This document shows positions 22,800 to 34,916 of a DNA stretch of 43,275 nt, in pieces. Source of the DNA: Chara braunii (Eukaryota; Streptophyta; Charophyceae; Charales; Characeae); assembly GCA_003427395.1 (NCBI GenBank), contig BFEA01000046.1:3208039-3251313 (forward strand), read 5' to 3'. The position numbers and the translations under genes are program-made. The notes under the pieces were generated by a model that did no database searches, was not told the DNA's origin, and saw only the letters and a program-made list of their open reading frames with translations. The first letter of the stretch is position 1. The number at the start of each line of letters is the position of its first letter.

Positions 22800-23520
22800 C
22801 CCACTCGTTTCTCGATGAAACTGAGTGGGAGAAAGTGTTAGTCTAACGGGTCTTAGTAGGGCGAATCTAGTCATGGCATCAGAACTAGTAGAGGGTTAGT
22901 AAGTATAGAGTTGGCAGGGAAAAGCACTGCGCGGAGTCATGGCGGGAGGAAAGCTGGGGGGATAAAGAGATGTTTATCTCCCTCGTTTCTGACTTGATTC
23001 AGACGAGGGAAGGTTGGATTCCGATGTTTTTTGGTAGGGCGAATGCGTTGGTGTTATGAGATTCAATGTTAGTTGTGTATAATGAGAGTTAGTAGAAAAG
23101 AGTGTGCGTGGGAGATGGCGGGAGAAGCGACGGAAGAAGGAGGCAAGATGCGGGAATCAGTCGATTCCTCATGGAATCGCTTGAGGGGGGGTTATGGAAT
23201 GGGGGTTTTAGGGGTCGGCGACCTCGGATATGAACCTAGATTAGCGTGAAAGTTAGTGAGTTAGGAGGTTAGTAGAGAAGCTGGTGCGCCAGGCTATGGG
23301 GAGAAGTGAGGGAGAAAACGGAGGGCTTGCCCGTTACTCGATGGAAACGGGCAGGGAAGGGGGTAGATCAGAGGTTTTTGCGTGGGGTGAACGCGATGGA
23401 CAGGTCAGAATGGCGAAGGAGCTAGTGTTTAGGGAGCTAGGAAGGAGGGAGTTGTGCGCGGAGGGGAGAAAAATAGCGTTGTAAAGGCGAATGAATCTAG
23501 TCGCGTTGTTGCGAAAGATT
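22800..23520 (+). repeat. Hairpin array 1 in LTR C
   Basis: Equivalent of 10793-11525 in LTR B. The second hairpin is longer here: CCTCGT plus TCTGA pair with TCAGA plus CGAGG (22981-23009). The third hairpin is intact (CGATTCC/GGAATCG, 23162-23179), where B has a mismatch. Confidence 0.6.
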
Positions 23521-25086
23521 CACTCAATCCCTGGTTACCGGGTTTCCTTGAAGCCGGGATAGTGGGGTTGGGGGTTTACCTGTTGTCCGGGTGTGACTGT
23601 GGACCGGAGGACACTCCGCCGCCCCTCCTTCGAAGGCAACCGCCTGCTGCCACTGTTGTGGTCCCGACACTCGATACAGTAGCCGGATCTCCTGTCTCCA
23701 CGCGCTGGCCTGAGAAGCAGTGTACGCTCCCATTTTCTGGCCGAAGATTCCTTTCTCGCCCCGTTGATCAGAGTAGCGTGAGGCCACCTGCAGGGTAGGA
23801 GGTACCACTGAGATCGTGCACCTGAAGGTGACCGGCTCGACCTTGACGGGAGAGGACAAACAAACAAGCAAGGGCGGGCGAGCTGCAGGTTTACATGCTG
23901 GCTGGTGCAGTGCCTGGCTCTTCAAGCAAGGCTGATGTAAGCCAACCATGGGGGCTTACCTGTTAAACGGTGTGCTCGCACACCGAGTGTCGGCAGGTAG
24001 AGGTGGGGGCGGATGAGAGCCGAGTTGCGGTCGCCGAGCTGCTGGGCTGCCGGACATGCTGCTCGCTGAGCTGCTGTTGGTGAGCCACCGACTCACAGGG
24101 GCGTTGACAACATGATTGTGCAAGCTGCCGTTCGCCGTTTCCTGCCGCTGAAGACAACCGTTGCGACTGTTGCTGTGTCTGCGGGTTGATCCTACGTAAT
24201 TGGCCTGCAACCTCTAGTACAGTGCTGTGTGGCGTGCACGGGATCCCTAAGTCCTTCCTGCACGTGCTTATGGTACATACGGCTTAGGTGCGGCTTAGGT
24301 GGGGCTTGCTGCACTCCCACTGCGCTCCGCTGCACAGGTTGTTGTACGGGTTTTGATAAAGAGGAGGTACGACACACAAAGTGTGTGTTGCTTGAGTATC
24401 GCCGATTAAAGTTTCGTGGCTGCAGTTTCATTAGGGGAAGCGACGGTGAGGCATGGGAGGAGTGAACGGGCTGAAGGAGGAATTATTACGGCTGCTTGGA
24501 GCTTCGTCGAGGCGTTGGTTATCGACCGTTTGGCTCAGGATTGGCCTAGCAAGTACTACTAGGCTGCCATTGCGGGGCCCTCAGGCGCACAAGGTTTCAA
24601 GGCCCTCTCCTGCGAGTCTGAGAGCACCTTTCCTGGATCAGAGAGTCTTAAATGTGCTTTCTCCAGCCCTTCTTACTCTAAGTCCGGTCTGTTGGTCCTG
24701 AGAGGAAGGCGGCAGGCGGGATTGCAACCCGTAACCCGCGCCAAGACCTCTGTGGGAGGTTCGTCCCGCTGATTGCGGGAGTCCTGCCGGAACTTAGGAG
24801 GAGTTCTCGAGGCAAGGAACTGACAGGTAGTCATTGCTTCCCTCTATAAGCCCAGGTATAACCCCTATCTACACCTCCCAATGCATCGCTGGCTGAATAT
24901 ATGGAGTGCAGCCTTACTTTGACTTTTGTTTGACCTTCAGGATCAAATTCAGATTAAGTAACGGGATGTGTGAGCGATCTCAGTTCCACTTTTGTTGATT
25001 GTGTGAAGGCAGATTGTGAAAGAGAACTGCATATGGGAAAGGCAGGATGGAGGGCTGAATTGCATGAGATTTGACTGGGTTGTTAA

Positions 25087-26025
25087 GGCTGGGAGGTCCC
25101 CATAAGTTTGGGGAAGCCAAGCGCTTTGTTAATTTTGGGGTTTGCATGGAGCAATCAGGCCGCTCTATAAGTTTTGGTAGCCTGAATACTTTGGAGGCTG
25201 GGACGTCCCCATAAGTTTGGGGAGACCCGGTATTGTGAATTGCATGGAGGGTCAGAACGCTCTAGAAGTTTAGGTGACCTGACTGCTTTGACTTGCGAGG
25301 GTTTGACTGCGTTTGAATTTAAGGGGCTCAGAGCATTCAGTAAGTTTTGGTGCTTTGAGCTGCCTTGGCTTCTTTTGGGTTTTCTCAGTCTCTTTGGGTT
25401 CTGAACGAGGGGGCTGAGTTGCTCTATAAGTTTAGGTGGCCTTGTCTCTTCCTGCATTTGTTTTAAGGGAATGAACCTGACAAAGGGCAGACCCTTCTGT
25501 AAGTTCAGGGGGCTTGACCCAATGCCACACACAGGAAGGCTAAGAGAGAAAGGAATCAGGTGGAGAGGCAGACCCTTCTGTAAGTTCAGGGGGGTTGACT
25601 CAAAGCCTCGCACATGCTGGAACCCAATGGTTATAATTTGGCTATACTGTATTACTATTTTATCTATGAATAGGCTAGTTAGGCACGGGTTTCATAAGAT
25701 TGGATGGTCTGACTATAACTTATCATAATTTGAAGAGAGTACAATTAAGAATATAATTGCAGGTAACATGGGCCGGCTAGCATTGTTTCTAAGATGAATG
25801 GCTCAGTCCTACGCCCACCCTGAAGATTAAGTTCAGAGAGGTATAATTTGGCTACCTAAACAGTTCAGGGCGACTAGAATAGTCTAGTCATATGCGCGAG
25901 GAAGATAAAAGTAGTTGTGCCCTATGTTTGTGTATACTTAGCTAAATCAGGACGCTATATAAGTTTAGGTATTCTGAATCTAGGCCTGGCTAAGTTGGGC
26001 GCGCTCTGTAAGTTCAGGTGGTCTG
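25087..26025 (+). repeat. Hairpin array 2 in LTR C
   Basis: Same order of units as in LTR B. The second unit keeps a TCAGGC/GCCTGA stem around CTATAAGTTTTGGTA. The array is cut short by the N junction at 26053, so the 120-bp repeats and the LTR end are missing from this copy. Confidence 0.7.
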
Positions 26026-26052
26026 ACCTATGCCTTATGTAAGTTGGGTATA

Positions 26053-26053
26053 N
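26053..26053. other. Single-N join between LTR C and LTR D
   Basis: Left of the N is LTR position about 4878; right of it the sequence jumps back to LTR position about 757 (GCGCCAGCAGCCCCGTTG, as at 21931). Such a jump at an N suggests contigs placed side by side rather than a natural junction. C and D are not the same molecule, since D has a 0.95-kb deletion that C lacks. Confidence 0.75.
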
Positions 26054-28276
26054 GCGCCAGCAGCCCCGTTGTTCCCCGATATTTATTTGTTTATTTTTAT
26101 TTTTATCATACTTCCCCTTCTTTTTGTTTTTATTTATCGCGTCCCGTCAGGGGACGTGTGACGGCGGTGGGGTCGCGTGAGATGTGTGAAATTCGTGGGA
26201 TTGCCTGAAGTGCAATTACAAATTGTTTGTGTGGCCGCGCCGCGGTACCGAGGGCGTGGCAGGCCCCAAGAGCTTAGCTCAGAGGGGCATACCCATGAAG
26301 TGTTAAAATACAGACCTGTATTCGGGATTGCCCCGGGCCCATTTCGCAGGGGCGGGGGGTACTGAGAAGGCCGGACGGCCTTTGGTAGTGCCAGGGGGCA
26401 TTGCCCCGGTCGAGTCCCTCGGGACATCCGTTAAAATTGTAACAATACAGGGGAGATTGGCACGGCCCCTGCACAGGGACGGCACATATAAACGGACGGA
26501 GTCCGACGGCCGCAGGATTGTTGCTCGGCAGTCAATACCCCGTCGGACTGCGCAACCTCGGAAGGGCCGGGTGACGTCAACAGGTGGGCGGAGAGGATGA
26601 AGCCGGCCGACGAACCACGCTGGCTGAGAACGAAGGAGAGTGGGGAGAATGGGAGTGACAGTGGACGCGGGTCTGTGGCGGGTGCATGCGCCGAGGCATT
26701 GGGCGCTGCACTAACCATGCCGGGCGAGTGCTGAGACGGCGCAGCTACGGTGCTAAGCAGGCAAGGCGAGGCAGAGCCAGCAGCGGGCGATGAGGCAACG
26801 GGCAGGGAGCAACGGGCGTTGAAGGAGGGAAGGAAAAACCTAGAAATGAACCTGGACGTATTTTGCGCCAGGTGTGTGCGAAGTAGAGATGGCGGAGGGG
26901 ACCATGTCGGGAAGGGGGGAAGTAGCTATCCCACTCGTTTCTCGATGAAACTGAGTGGGAGAAAGTGTTAGTCTAACGGGTTTTAGTAGGGCGAATTCAG
27001 TCATGGCGTCAGAACTGAAGATGCCTGGCTCGACCTTGACGGGAGAGGACAAACCGACAAGGAGGGGCGGGCGAGCTGCAGGTTTACCTGCTGGCTGGTG
27101 CAGTGCCTGGCTCTTCAAGCAAGGCTCCTGTAAGCCAACCACGGAGGCTTACCTGTTAAACGGTGTGCTCGCACACCGAGTGTCGGCAGGTAGAGGTGGG
27201 GGCGGATGAGAGCTGAGTTCTGGTCGTCGAGCTGCTGGGCTGCCGGACTGCGGCTCGCTGAGCTACTGTTGGTGAGCCACCGACTCACAGAGGCATTGAC
27301 AACATGACTGTGCAAGCTGCTGTTTGCCGTTTCCTGCCGCTGAAGACCACCGTTGTGACTGTTGCTGTGTCTGCGGATTGATCCTACGTAATTGGTCTGC
27401 AACCTCTAGTACTGTGCTTTGTGGCGTGCACGCGATCCCTAAGTCCTTCCTGCACGTGCTTATGGTACATACGGCTTAGGTGCGGCTTAGGTGGGGCTTG
27501 TTGCACTCTCACTGCGCTCCGCTGCACAGGTCGCTGTACGGGTTTTATAAAGAGGAGGTACGACACACACAGTGTGTGTTGCTTGAGTATCGCTGATTAG
27601 AGCTTCGTGGCTGCAGTTTCATTAGGGGAGGCGATGGTGAGGCATGGGAGGAGTGAACGGGCTGAAGGAGGGATTATTACGGCAGCTTGGAGCTTCGTCG
27701 AGGCGTTGGTGATCGGCCGTTTGGCTCAGGATTGGCCTAGCGAGTACTACTTGGCTACCATTGCGGGGCCCTCAGGCGCACAAGGTTTCAAGGCCCTCTC
27801 ATGCGAGTCTGAGAGCACCTTTCCTGGATCAGAGAGTCTTAAATTTGCTTTCTCCTGCCCTTCTTACTCTATGTCCGGTCTGTTGGTCCTGAGAGGAAGG
27901 CGGCAGGCGGGATTGCAACCCGTAACCCGCGCCTAGACCTTTGTGGGAGGTTCGCCCCACTGATTGCGGGAGTCCTGCCGGAACTCAGGAGGAGTTCTGA
28001 AGGCAGGGAACGGACAGGTTATCATTGCTTCCCTCTATAAACCCAGGTATAACCCCTATCTACATCTCCCAATGCATCGCTGGCTGAATATATGGAGTGC
28101 AGCCTTACTTTGACTTTTGTTTGACCTTCAGGATCTAATTCAGATTAAGTAAAGGGATGTGTGTGCGATCTCAGTTTCAGTTTTGTTGATTGTGTGAAGG
28201 CAGATTGTGAAAGAAAACTGCATATGGGAAAGGCAGGATGGAGGGCTGAATTGCATGAGATTTGACTGGGTTGTTA

Positions 28277-29235
28277 AGGCTGGGAGGTCCCCATAAGTTT
28301 GGGGAAGCCCAGCGCTTTGTTCATTTTGGGGTTTGGATAGAGCAATCCGGCGGCCGCTCTATAAGTTTATGTAGCCTGAATGCTTTGGAGGCTGGGACGT
28401 CCCCATAAGTTTGGGGAGACCCGGTGTTGTGAATTGCATGGAGGGTCAGAACTCTCTAGAAGTTTAGGTGACCTGACTGCTCTGACTTGCGAGGGTTTGA
28501 CTGTGTTTGAATTTAAGGGGCTCAGAGCATTCAATAAGTTTTGGTGCTTTGAGCTGCCCTGGCTTCTTTTGGGTTTTCTCAGTCTCTTTGGGTTCTGAAC
28601 GAGGGGGCTGAGTTGCTCTATAAGTTTAGGTGGCCCAGTCTCTTCCTGCATTTGTGTTAAGGGAATAAACCTGACAAAGGGCAAGCCATTTTGTAAGTTC
28701 AGCGGGCTTGACCCAATGCCACACACAGGAAGGCTAAGAGAGAAAGGAATCAGGTGGAGAGGCAGACCCTTCTGTAAGTTCAGGGGGTTTGACTCAAAGC
28801 CTCGCACATGCTGGAGAGGCAGACCCTTCTGTAATTTGGCTATACTGTATTACTATTTTATCTATGAACAGGTTAGTCAAGCACGGTTTCCATAAGATTG
28901 GATGGTCTGACTATAGCTTATCATAATTTGAAGAGAGTATAATTAAGAATATAATTGCAGGTAACCTAGGCCGACTGAGCATTGTTTCTAAGATGAATGG
29001 CTCAGTCTTACGTCCACCCTGAAGATTAAGTTCAGAGAGGTATATATAATTTGGCTTTCTAAACAGTTCAGGGCGACTAGAATAGTCTAGTCATTTGCGC
29101 AAGGAAGATGAAAGTAGTTGTGCCCTCTGTTTGTGTATACTTGGCTAAGTCAGGACGCTCTTTAAGTTTAGGTATTCTAACTCTAGGCCTGGCTAAGTTG
29201 GGCGCGCTCTGTAAGTTCAGGTGGTTTGACCTATG
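28277..29235 (+). repeat. Hairpin array 2 in LTR D
   Basis: Same series of units as in B and C with small changes; one unit near 28815 is rearranged by a short local duplication of a GAGGCAGACCCTTCTGTAA segment. Together with A-C it gives four versions of each hairpin for a covariation test. Confidence 0.7.
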
Positions 29236-29542
29236 CCTTATGTAAGCTGGGTATAAAGGGTTAAATCATTGAAAGATCATGAACTATTGTTTGCTCAGGT
29301 TGACTTGGGGATGGTGAGAGTACTTTCCTTTGTGGTTTGGCCTGCATGTTACGAAGTGAGGTTACTACTTGGTTTGAGTTTCAGTTGGTAGGTAGTCGCT
29401 TCAATCGCTCGCGACGTGCTAAAACCATAAGAGTTAGTTTCAATTCCTGCATTTTTTTAGCTAAGTTTTTTTTACTTAGGTCAATTCTTGCATTTTCTGG
29501 GATCATTTATAATACTTGGCTTTGTATAAACCTTGGCAAGTC

Positions 29543-30097
29543 ACTTTCTCTACGGGAAGCGCTACCGAAATTTTTACAAATCCAAGGAGTTCGCCAACTT
29601 TTGACCTGTCAAAGTTCAACTTATCTATTCTTTATATCTGACTTAGTAAAAATTTAGAAATTCTCATTTTCTAAAGGGAGTGCTGTCCAAATTTCTATAA
29701 TTCAAGGAGTTAGACGAAATTGGACCTTGAGAAGTCAAAGTTACTTTCGAATTCTGGACTTAACCTTGTATAAATTTTGGAATAACACTTTTCTAAAGGG
29801 AGTGCTGCCGAAATTTCTGCAGAACTAAGGAGTTAGTTAAATCTTGCCTAAGTTGAACTCAAGTTGTCTTTTGAGTTTATATCTGTTTGAGTATAAATCA
29901 GAAAAATCTCGTTTTCTAAAGGGAGTGCTGCCCAAATTTTTGCTAATTCAGGGAGTTAGACAAAATTTGACTTTCCAGAATTAAAGATTATTTCTGCTTT
30001 CATATTTGGACTGATATAAATTCTGAAAAGACATTTTTCATACGGGAAATACTGCCCAAATTTTTTTAGTTTAGAGGAGATAGATTATATTTTGACA
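29543..30097 (+). repeat. 120-bp tandem repeat in LTR D (5 units)
   Basis: Units start near 29543, 29665, 29789, 29911 and 30031, matching those in LTR B one for one. Ends TTTTGACAGGTGGCGG. Confidence 0.75.
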
Positions 30098-31627
30098 GGT
30101 GGCGGTTCTTGCGATCCACCCTAAATAGGGGAGATTCTGCTATTAGTCTACCTTTGCTTTGGGCACTGGTTTAGAGGTAGGTTTAGGCTTAGTTAATTCG
30201 GATGCTTTAGTAAGATCGTGATATGGGGATTATTCTGCATGGACTTATAGACTTAGCCTGGGGCATTGACCTGTCATGTGTTACAGGTCCTCTTGATCGT
30301 TGACTCAAGTTCAGGACTAGATTCAGCTTGATCCCTTGAGGATCGTCTTCTGTTATCACTCATAACATGTCGGTTGTCGATTCGTCGGTTTACGATTCAA
30401 CTCCAATACACCCTGCCATTCAACCTAAAGACTTTAGCCTTGTGATTGAACTGTTTTGTTGTGTTTTCACCCGGACTTAATTGAATGATCATCCTACAAA
30501 GTACTGAGTATTTATTTAAGAGTTGCACGAGTGAGGCTTGTATGGCTAAAGCGAGGGGTATGAGTGTAAGCAATGGTTGAAGTTGACCCTGTGTAGTGCG
30601 TGGACTTCTGGATGAATCTTTGATATGATTGTAGGTACGGTTGTGGTTCGGCTACTAGATGTGACTGCCTGCGATTACATACATATATGGCTGAGAGGAG
30701 TCCTACTGTGACTGTGAGAAGTGATCGTCCTATATAAATAAGCCTTATATATATATATTTATATGTGCCTTGGGTATATGCGCGGCTTACTGAGATCGTG
30801 CGCACGGGTTAACCAGGCTATGACTTGAGAGAAAAGGGAGATTCTCTTTTATCCTTTGCTTTTTAGAGATTTTTATAGTCGGACGTTGGTCTAGGGCCGA
30901 GATTTAAGGTCCTTGTCCAGGACATCCCAAGCCCTAGGCTCTGCAAGGAAGGAATCTGCCCCCGTGCAGAGCCTATTTGCCTTGCCTACTGAGACGCTCA
31001 AACCAAGGTCGGAGGTCTCGTGGCGGCTGCACGACTATTTCTTCAGGTGTGCAATATCGTGAAGGATTATACCCCCACGACACTTCGAGTCTGACACTTG
31101 AGTGTCATAAGCGGCACTCGGATCCACGAGGGACCGCTTGATTATGGACACTACATAGTACGCCATCATAACGACTGCTTGCTTACGCTTGCATTGCGAG
31201 TCGATATGAGTTAGCCCTTTGCCGCGCGGTTTCATACTAAGTCTCGCGCGCGACGCCTATCCGATTTCCGCATTGGAAAGTTATGGGTTGGCTATCGAGG
31301 GGCTAAGAGCGTTGTCGCGTTGTTTGTGTTGTGTCGTTTCGTGTGTGCGTGTGTTTTAATTTTGTGTTCGTAAAGTGGTGTGCGCGTGGTGTGTGGGATG
31401 CGTCCTAGTCGACCGACGTCGGGCCGCGCTTGGGACTTCAGCCCCCCAAGATGTCAGTTCGCGTGCGGGCCCGATAGGCGTATTACCGCGCGTACCCCCT
31501 ATGCTACAGCGAACGAGAAACGCCCTCGACTAGTCCACCTCTGCGATTGCAACTGATTAGCTTTCGTACTATGGACTGGCAGCTCGGGGGGGATACGCCC
31601 ACCGAAGGGAGGTGACAGCTCCGGTAA

Positions 31628-31640
31628 GGTGGAGGTAAGT
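31628..31640 (+). promoter_or_regulatory. Candidate 5' splice site in LTR D
   Basis: GGTGGAGGTAAGT, third copy of the conserved donor 13-mer near the LTR 3' end, intron start 31635. Confidence 0.35.
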
Positions 31641-31823
31641 TGTGCCTCGCGTAGGCCCTATCCTTTCGTACGGGCTCGCGAGAGGTATGGCTGGGGCACT
31701 CGGCCGAAGCGGCCTAAGGAAGCTCCACTTGTGTGTTCGTGACGAGGTTGGTCCTACTCCTGCGTGACTCGGCCGAGAAGGTCCCGCGCTGCTCCATGCG
31801 GTGCCGGACCGATGCGCTCGACA

Positions 31824-31827
31824 GCGG
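31824..31827. repeat. Target-site duplication GCGG, right of element II
   Basis: Matches 9569-9572. Four bases rather than the five usual for Ty3/gypsy elements; a five-base duplication would not match. Confidence 0.7.
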
Positions 31828-33761
31828 GGCCTATATAGGAGGAGCCAATAGTTGTTGAGTCGGATGACGAGGGGCAGGAAGGCGAGAGGGAGTCGACCAT
31901 CACCATCTTGGGGAAGATGGAGGATCTGCTGGGGAAGGTGGGTAGATATCAGCAGAAGCTGCAGGAATTGTGCGATGAAACCCGAAAGTGGGAGGCCAAC
32001 CTTTCCGGAGTCTTCCTCTATGACTCTGGACCCGAACCTTCGTCAGGGCAGCAGGGGTATCCAAGAGTTGCGACTGTGGGGGCGGGCCCTAAGTCATGTA
32101 TGACCTACAAACCCCCCACATCGCATGGAAGAGTGCTACAGGCGGCGCGGACCCGGAGCAAGAATAAGGCTGGAGCCGGTCAAGAGCCCAGCAAGGCGCC
32201 CAGCTAGGCACCCCATCGAAAGGAGCCTGAGCCAGGACGCAAGAAGGAGGTGGTGGAGGTTCCGGAGGAGGAGGAAGAGGATGATGACGAGGAGGATGAG
32301 AGGTTCCGACAAGAGGAGGACCGGCGGGCGGAACTAAGGGTTAGGAAGAGAGGGGCCCAGGAGGAAGCCGAGCCAAGCCTGCCTGACGGCGTACCTAAGA
32401 AGAAGAAGTACGCAGTCCGTTCGGAGGAGGGCCTCGATGTGGAGCGAATGGTGGACAGGCTCCTGGAAGGTCATAATGACCTGATGAACCTAAAGGACAT
32501 TTTAGCCTCTCCACCAAGGCTCCGTGACGGGCTGAAAGGGCGGCTCTCGCGAAGGCTAGTGCCAAATGTCCACCTGAGTACGATCCTGCCAAGGGAGGTA
32601 GAATGGACCGAGGCAGGGACAATGATGGATTGGAAGTGTGTGGCGTGCGGACAGGTGAATTTGGTGGTGAAAAACCAGAAATGTACCGGGATGGTGGATA
32701 TGGGCGCGGAGATGAACATCATCCGGAAAAAAGAAGCGGTGATATTGGGAATGGAGATCGACCGTTCGGACCATGGCATGTTGCATGGCGCCAACTGCAA
32801 GGCGGCCTTTTGTGGTACGACGTCAAATGTGATTATCGAAATTGGGAAGGTACGGGCGAGGACCTGCTTCTTCGTCATGCCAGATGTTGACCACTCCATC
32901 CTCCTGGGGAGATCGTTCCTGTGCCGCACGGAGACCTTGATCTTTAATATGCATGATGAAACAATGATTCTGCTTCTGTGTGATCAGGCTTGTGGGAATT
33001 ATGAGGTCATTACTTGCCGGAACACGGGGCCCGAGAGTGGAAGGAACAAGCCCAACCTTGGCTCGCTTACCTTTGAAGAGTCTGAAAACGAGCGGAGGAG
33101 GCCCTGGGAGGTGCCCGAGGAGGAAGGAGGGACTGTAGTGCTGACATTAAGCCTTACTGATGTCAATAAGGCTATGGAAATGGTCGCGGCGCACGACATG
33201 GCGGATCAAGAAGCCATCAGGGCACTGAGGGAACAGGTTTTTGAGAGCCCTCAGGTGGGAGAGGTGGAGCTGGTCTATCGGCTTCCAGGTGGAAAGGGAG
33301 GCCCGACAATGGCACAAGCATGAACGGTAGGCCGGCCTTTTTTAGGGGACGGCTTCAACAGGGCTCCCAAAGACGGTACAAAACGGTAGATAAAAACTGC
33401 CGCCCAGTTTCCGTGCTCGTTACTTAGGATGAGGAGGCTTATTAGGAGCGGGAATGAGGGTTGATACGGCATATGCGGGAGCAGGCAACCAGCGGTCTGT
33501 GCCGTATCAACGATGAGAACGAGGAGAAACTGATAATCGTGGAGCCCGACTTCCTTTCGCCCCAAGAGAGAGCTCTGCTGGTGGGGTTGATGAAGAAAAG
33601 GCACCGCGCGTATGCATTCAACGACGATCAGCGTGGGAGGCTGGATGTGGACCAGATTCTGATGATCCGGATCCATACGGTTCCACACGAGCCATGGAAT
33701 CTAAGGGGCGCATGGTACACAACCCAGACGAGGAGAAGATGGTGGTGGATTATCTGGACGG
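31828..33761 (+). pseudogene. pol: gag-pol continuation of element I: linker, aspartic protease, start of RT
   Basis: One frame runs from 31828 to 33323 with stops at 31836 (TAG), 32205 (TAG) and 33321 (TGA). It begins with an acidic linker and a Glu/Asp-rich, Lys-rich stretch (32250-32420), then a retropepsin-like protease. Its catalytic triplet reads D-M-G (32697-32705) where D-T/S-G is required, followed by AEMNII; the second landmark ILLGRSFL is at 32898-32921. A shift to the frame open from 33461 brings the pre-RT segment (DQRGRLDVDQ, then RIHTVPHEPWNLRG). Another one-base shift near 33716 precedes a short NPDEEK segment. RT motifs proper are not reached: element III cuts the gene at 33761. 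Confidence 0.8.
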
Positions 33762-34910
33762 TGTAGGGGTCGTACCCTGAAGGACTTTCGAGCCTCGGTC
33801 GACCCCACTACGGGTCCCATTTGGCTCGACCCGCCCACGCTCACGCTCAGGGCACGGGTCGCTTGTCCCAGGGGCACCCCCACCTAGTGCTTTGAGATGG
33901 ATGGGGATGGGTCTTTTACGAGAGGGTTTTACATTGGGGGATGTAGCTCCACTCTCGCGTCAAGATGGTAGCTCTTTGGCCACTCGTGGCGTTTTTTTGA
34001 TTCGATTAAGTCAGGCCAGGCAATTGCTCCTTCCAATACGCAAGCAGTCCAAGAAGTTTATTAAAGTTTGGTCTTCTTATCATGCACAGGCCAAGCATCA
34101 TTCATTGGGCCACGCACCTTTTCACTAAATCTAGTGGCTCAAGACAGCCCCTACGGCATCCTTGGGGTAGGGTGGCATCGCCCGGACCCCTAGCCGCTAT
34201 ATTTGTTTTGCTTGAACCACCAACATTGCATTCACCTATCCACGACTGCCCTTAGTTCTTCCGGGCTTGCATTGCATTCAAGAGAGCCATTGCATTCAAT
34301 CATCACACAAGCCCCATCCCAGCGGCTACCACTCATTCAAGCATCCGACCACCGACCCCATCCTGCATTCATAGTTTAAGCGGGGTCTAAGTCCTTCCCT
34401 CGTTGTNCCCCATCCCAGCGGCTACCACTCATTCAAGCATCCGACCACCGACCCCATCCTGCATTCATAGTTTAAGCGGGGTCTAAGTCCTTCCCTCGTT
34501 GTTTTCCCTATTCCCGCCCGCATCCGGAGGACGCAGTCCCGCTCAGACNACCCTAGGCTACTCACCTGCGCAAGACCACACAAAGCAAAAGCCNGGTACA
34601 ATCCCCATTGGGGTCAACACATCGCCCCTCCCACAATCCTAAGTTCCTTTTGCCTTTNATGATCCTTTGGTTATCTTTCCCTTCACTCAAGCAAGCGATG
34701 CCTTCACCTTGGTCATGCAATTGGGGAAGATGGTTGAGTCAAACTGACCTCGTCCAAAATCAGCGCTCCTTTTTGCTTCCGCAAATGCTCTCAATAGTTC
34801 TGTATCCTTCCCTTCTTGGTGGCACAAGGGACCGGCTGCCCTTACCTTGCCCTCGCTTTCCACCAAGTGAGGACTAAGTTCCTTCCCGTTCGTTCCCTAA
34901 CAATGTAACA
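33762..34910. mobile_element. Left LTR of element III
   Basis: Begins TGTAGGGG. The right edge is placed at TAACA (34910), or possibly 34902 (CTAACA), by the TG...CA rule. The first 645 bases pair with 42631-43275 at roughly 95% identity by eye, so the insertion is not recent. True length is about 1.05 kb once the 95-bp assembly duplication is removed. A short ORF (33892-34128) occurs in both LTRs but their DNA similarity explains that. Confidence 0.75.
34312..34502. repeat. Exact 95-bp duplication around a single N
   Basis: 34312-34406 and 34408-34502 are identical and separated by one N. The other LTR has this segment once (43181-43275) and the window stops at the same base where the first copy stops. 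This is the pattern of two contigs overlapping by 95 bases that were abutted rather than merged. Confidence 0.9.
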
Positions 34911-34916
34911 GGTGAT

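Larger units (their letters stand above)
21175..26052 (+). mobile_element. Giant LTR, copy C (partial, element II 3' side)
   Basis: Starts TGTCGGCGCGAATACCC at 21175 and runs 4878 bp into the second half of hairpin array 2, where it stops at the N at 26053. It holds a full hairpin array 1 (about 22800-23520) and most of array 2 (about 25087-26025). A TATAAA lies at 22358-22363, matched in D at 26487-26492. It is a few percent different from B and D by eye. Confidence 0.75.
9573..31823 (+). mobile_element. Element II: non-autonomous retrotransposon with giant LTRs, nested in gag of element I
   Basis: Structure is LTR B, PBS, 5.2-kb internal region, then LTR C joined at an N to LTR D. The boundaries come from the TGTCGG...GACA ends, the GCGG repeats on both sides, and restoration of the element I reading frame. 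No gag, protease, RT or integrase is visible inside, so it would need proteins from a relative; its LTR layout and PBS match those of element I. It carries one copy of an unknown ORF family (18281-18955). Confidence 0.75.
26054..31823 (+). mobile_element. Giant 3' LTR, copy D (partial, element II)
   Basis: Lacks the first ~756 bp of the LTR but reaches the proper end GCGCTCGACA at 31823, followed by the GCGG duplication. Compared with C it has a ~0.95-kb deletion near 27016-27026 that removes the later part of hairpin array 1. It contains a hairpin array 2, 120-bp repeats and the splice donor (31628-31640). No supported ORF. Confidence 0.8.
88..33761 (+). mobile_element. Element I: Ty3/gypsy-like retrotransposon with a giant LTR, interrupted
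   Basis: The visible parts, in order, are a giant 5' LTR (88-7583), a tRNA-Asp-type primer-binding site (7586), gag (7951-9572), then after the inserted element II the gag-pol linker, aspartic protease and the beginning of RT (31828-33761). RT is cut by the LTR of element III. The remaining RT, RNase H, integrase and 3' LTR must lie beyond the right edge. Protease before RT is seen; assignment to Ty3/gypsy rests on the single CCHC knuckle, the gag type and the PBS, since the integrase position cannot be seen. All coding parts are broken, so this copy is dead. Confidence 0.8.

Noticed and set aside
33892-34128. ORF of about 75 codons present in both LTRs of element III (also 42776-42997)
   Set aside because: The LTRs are direct repeats, so sharing an ORF is expected; no motif or codon-type conservation supports a protein.
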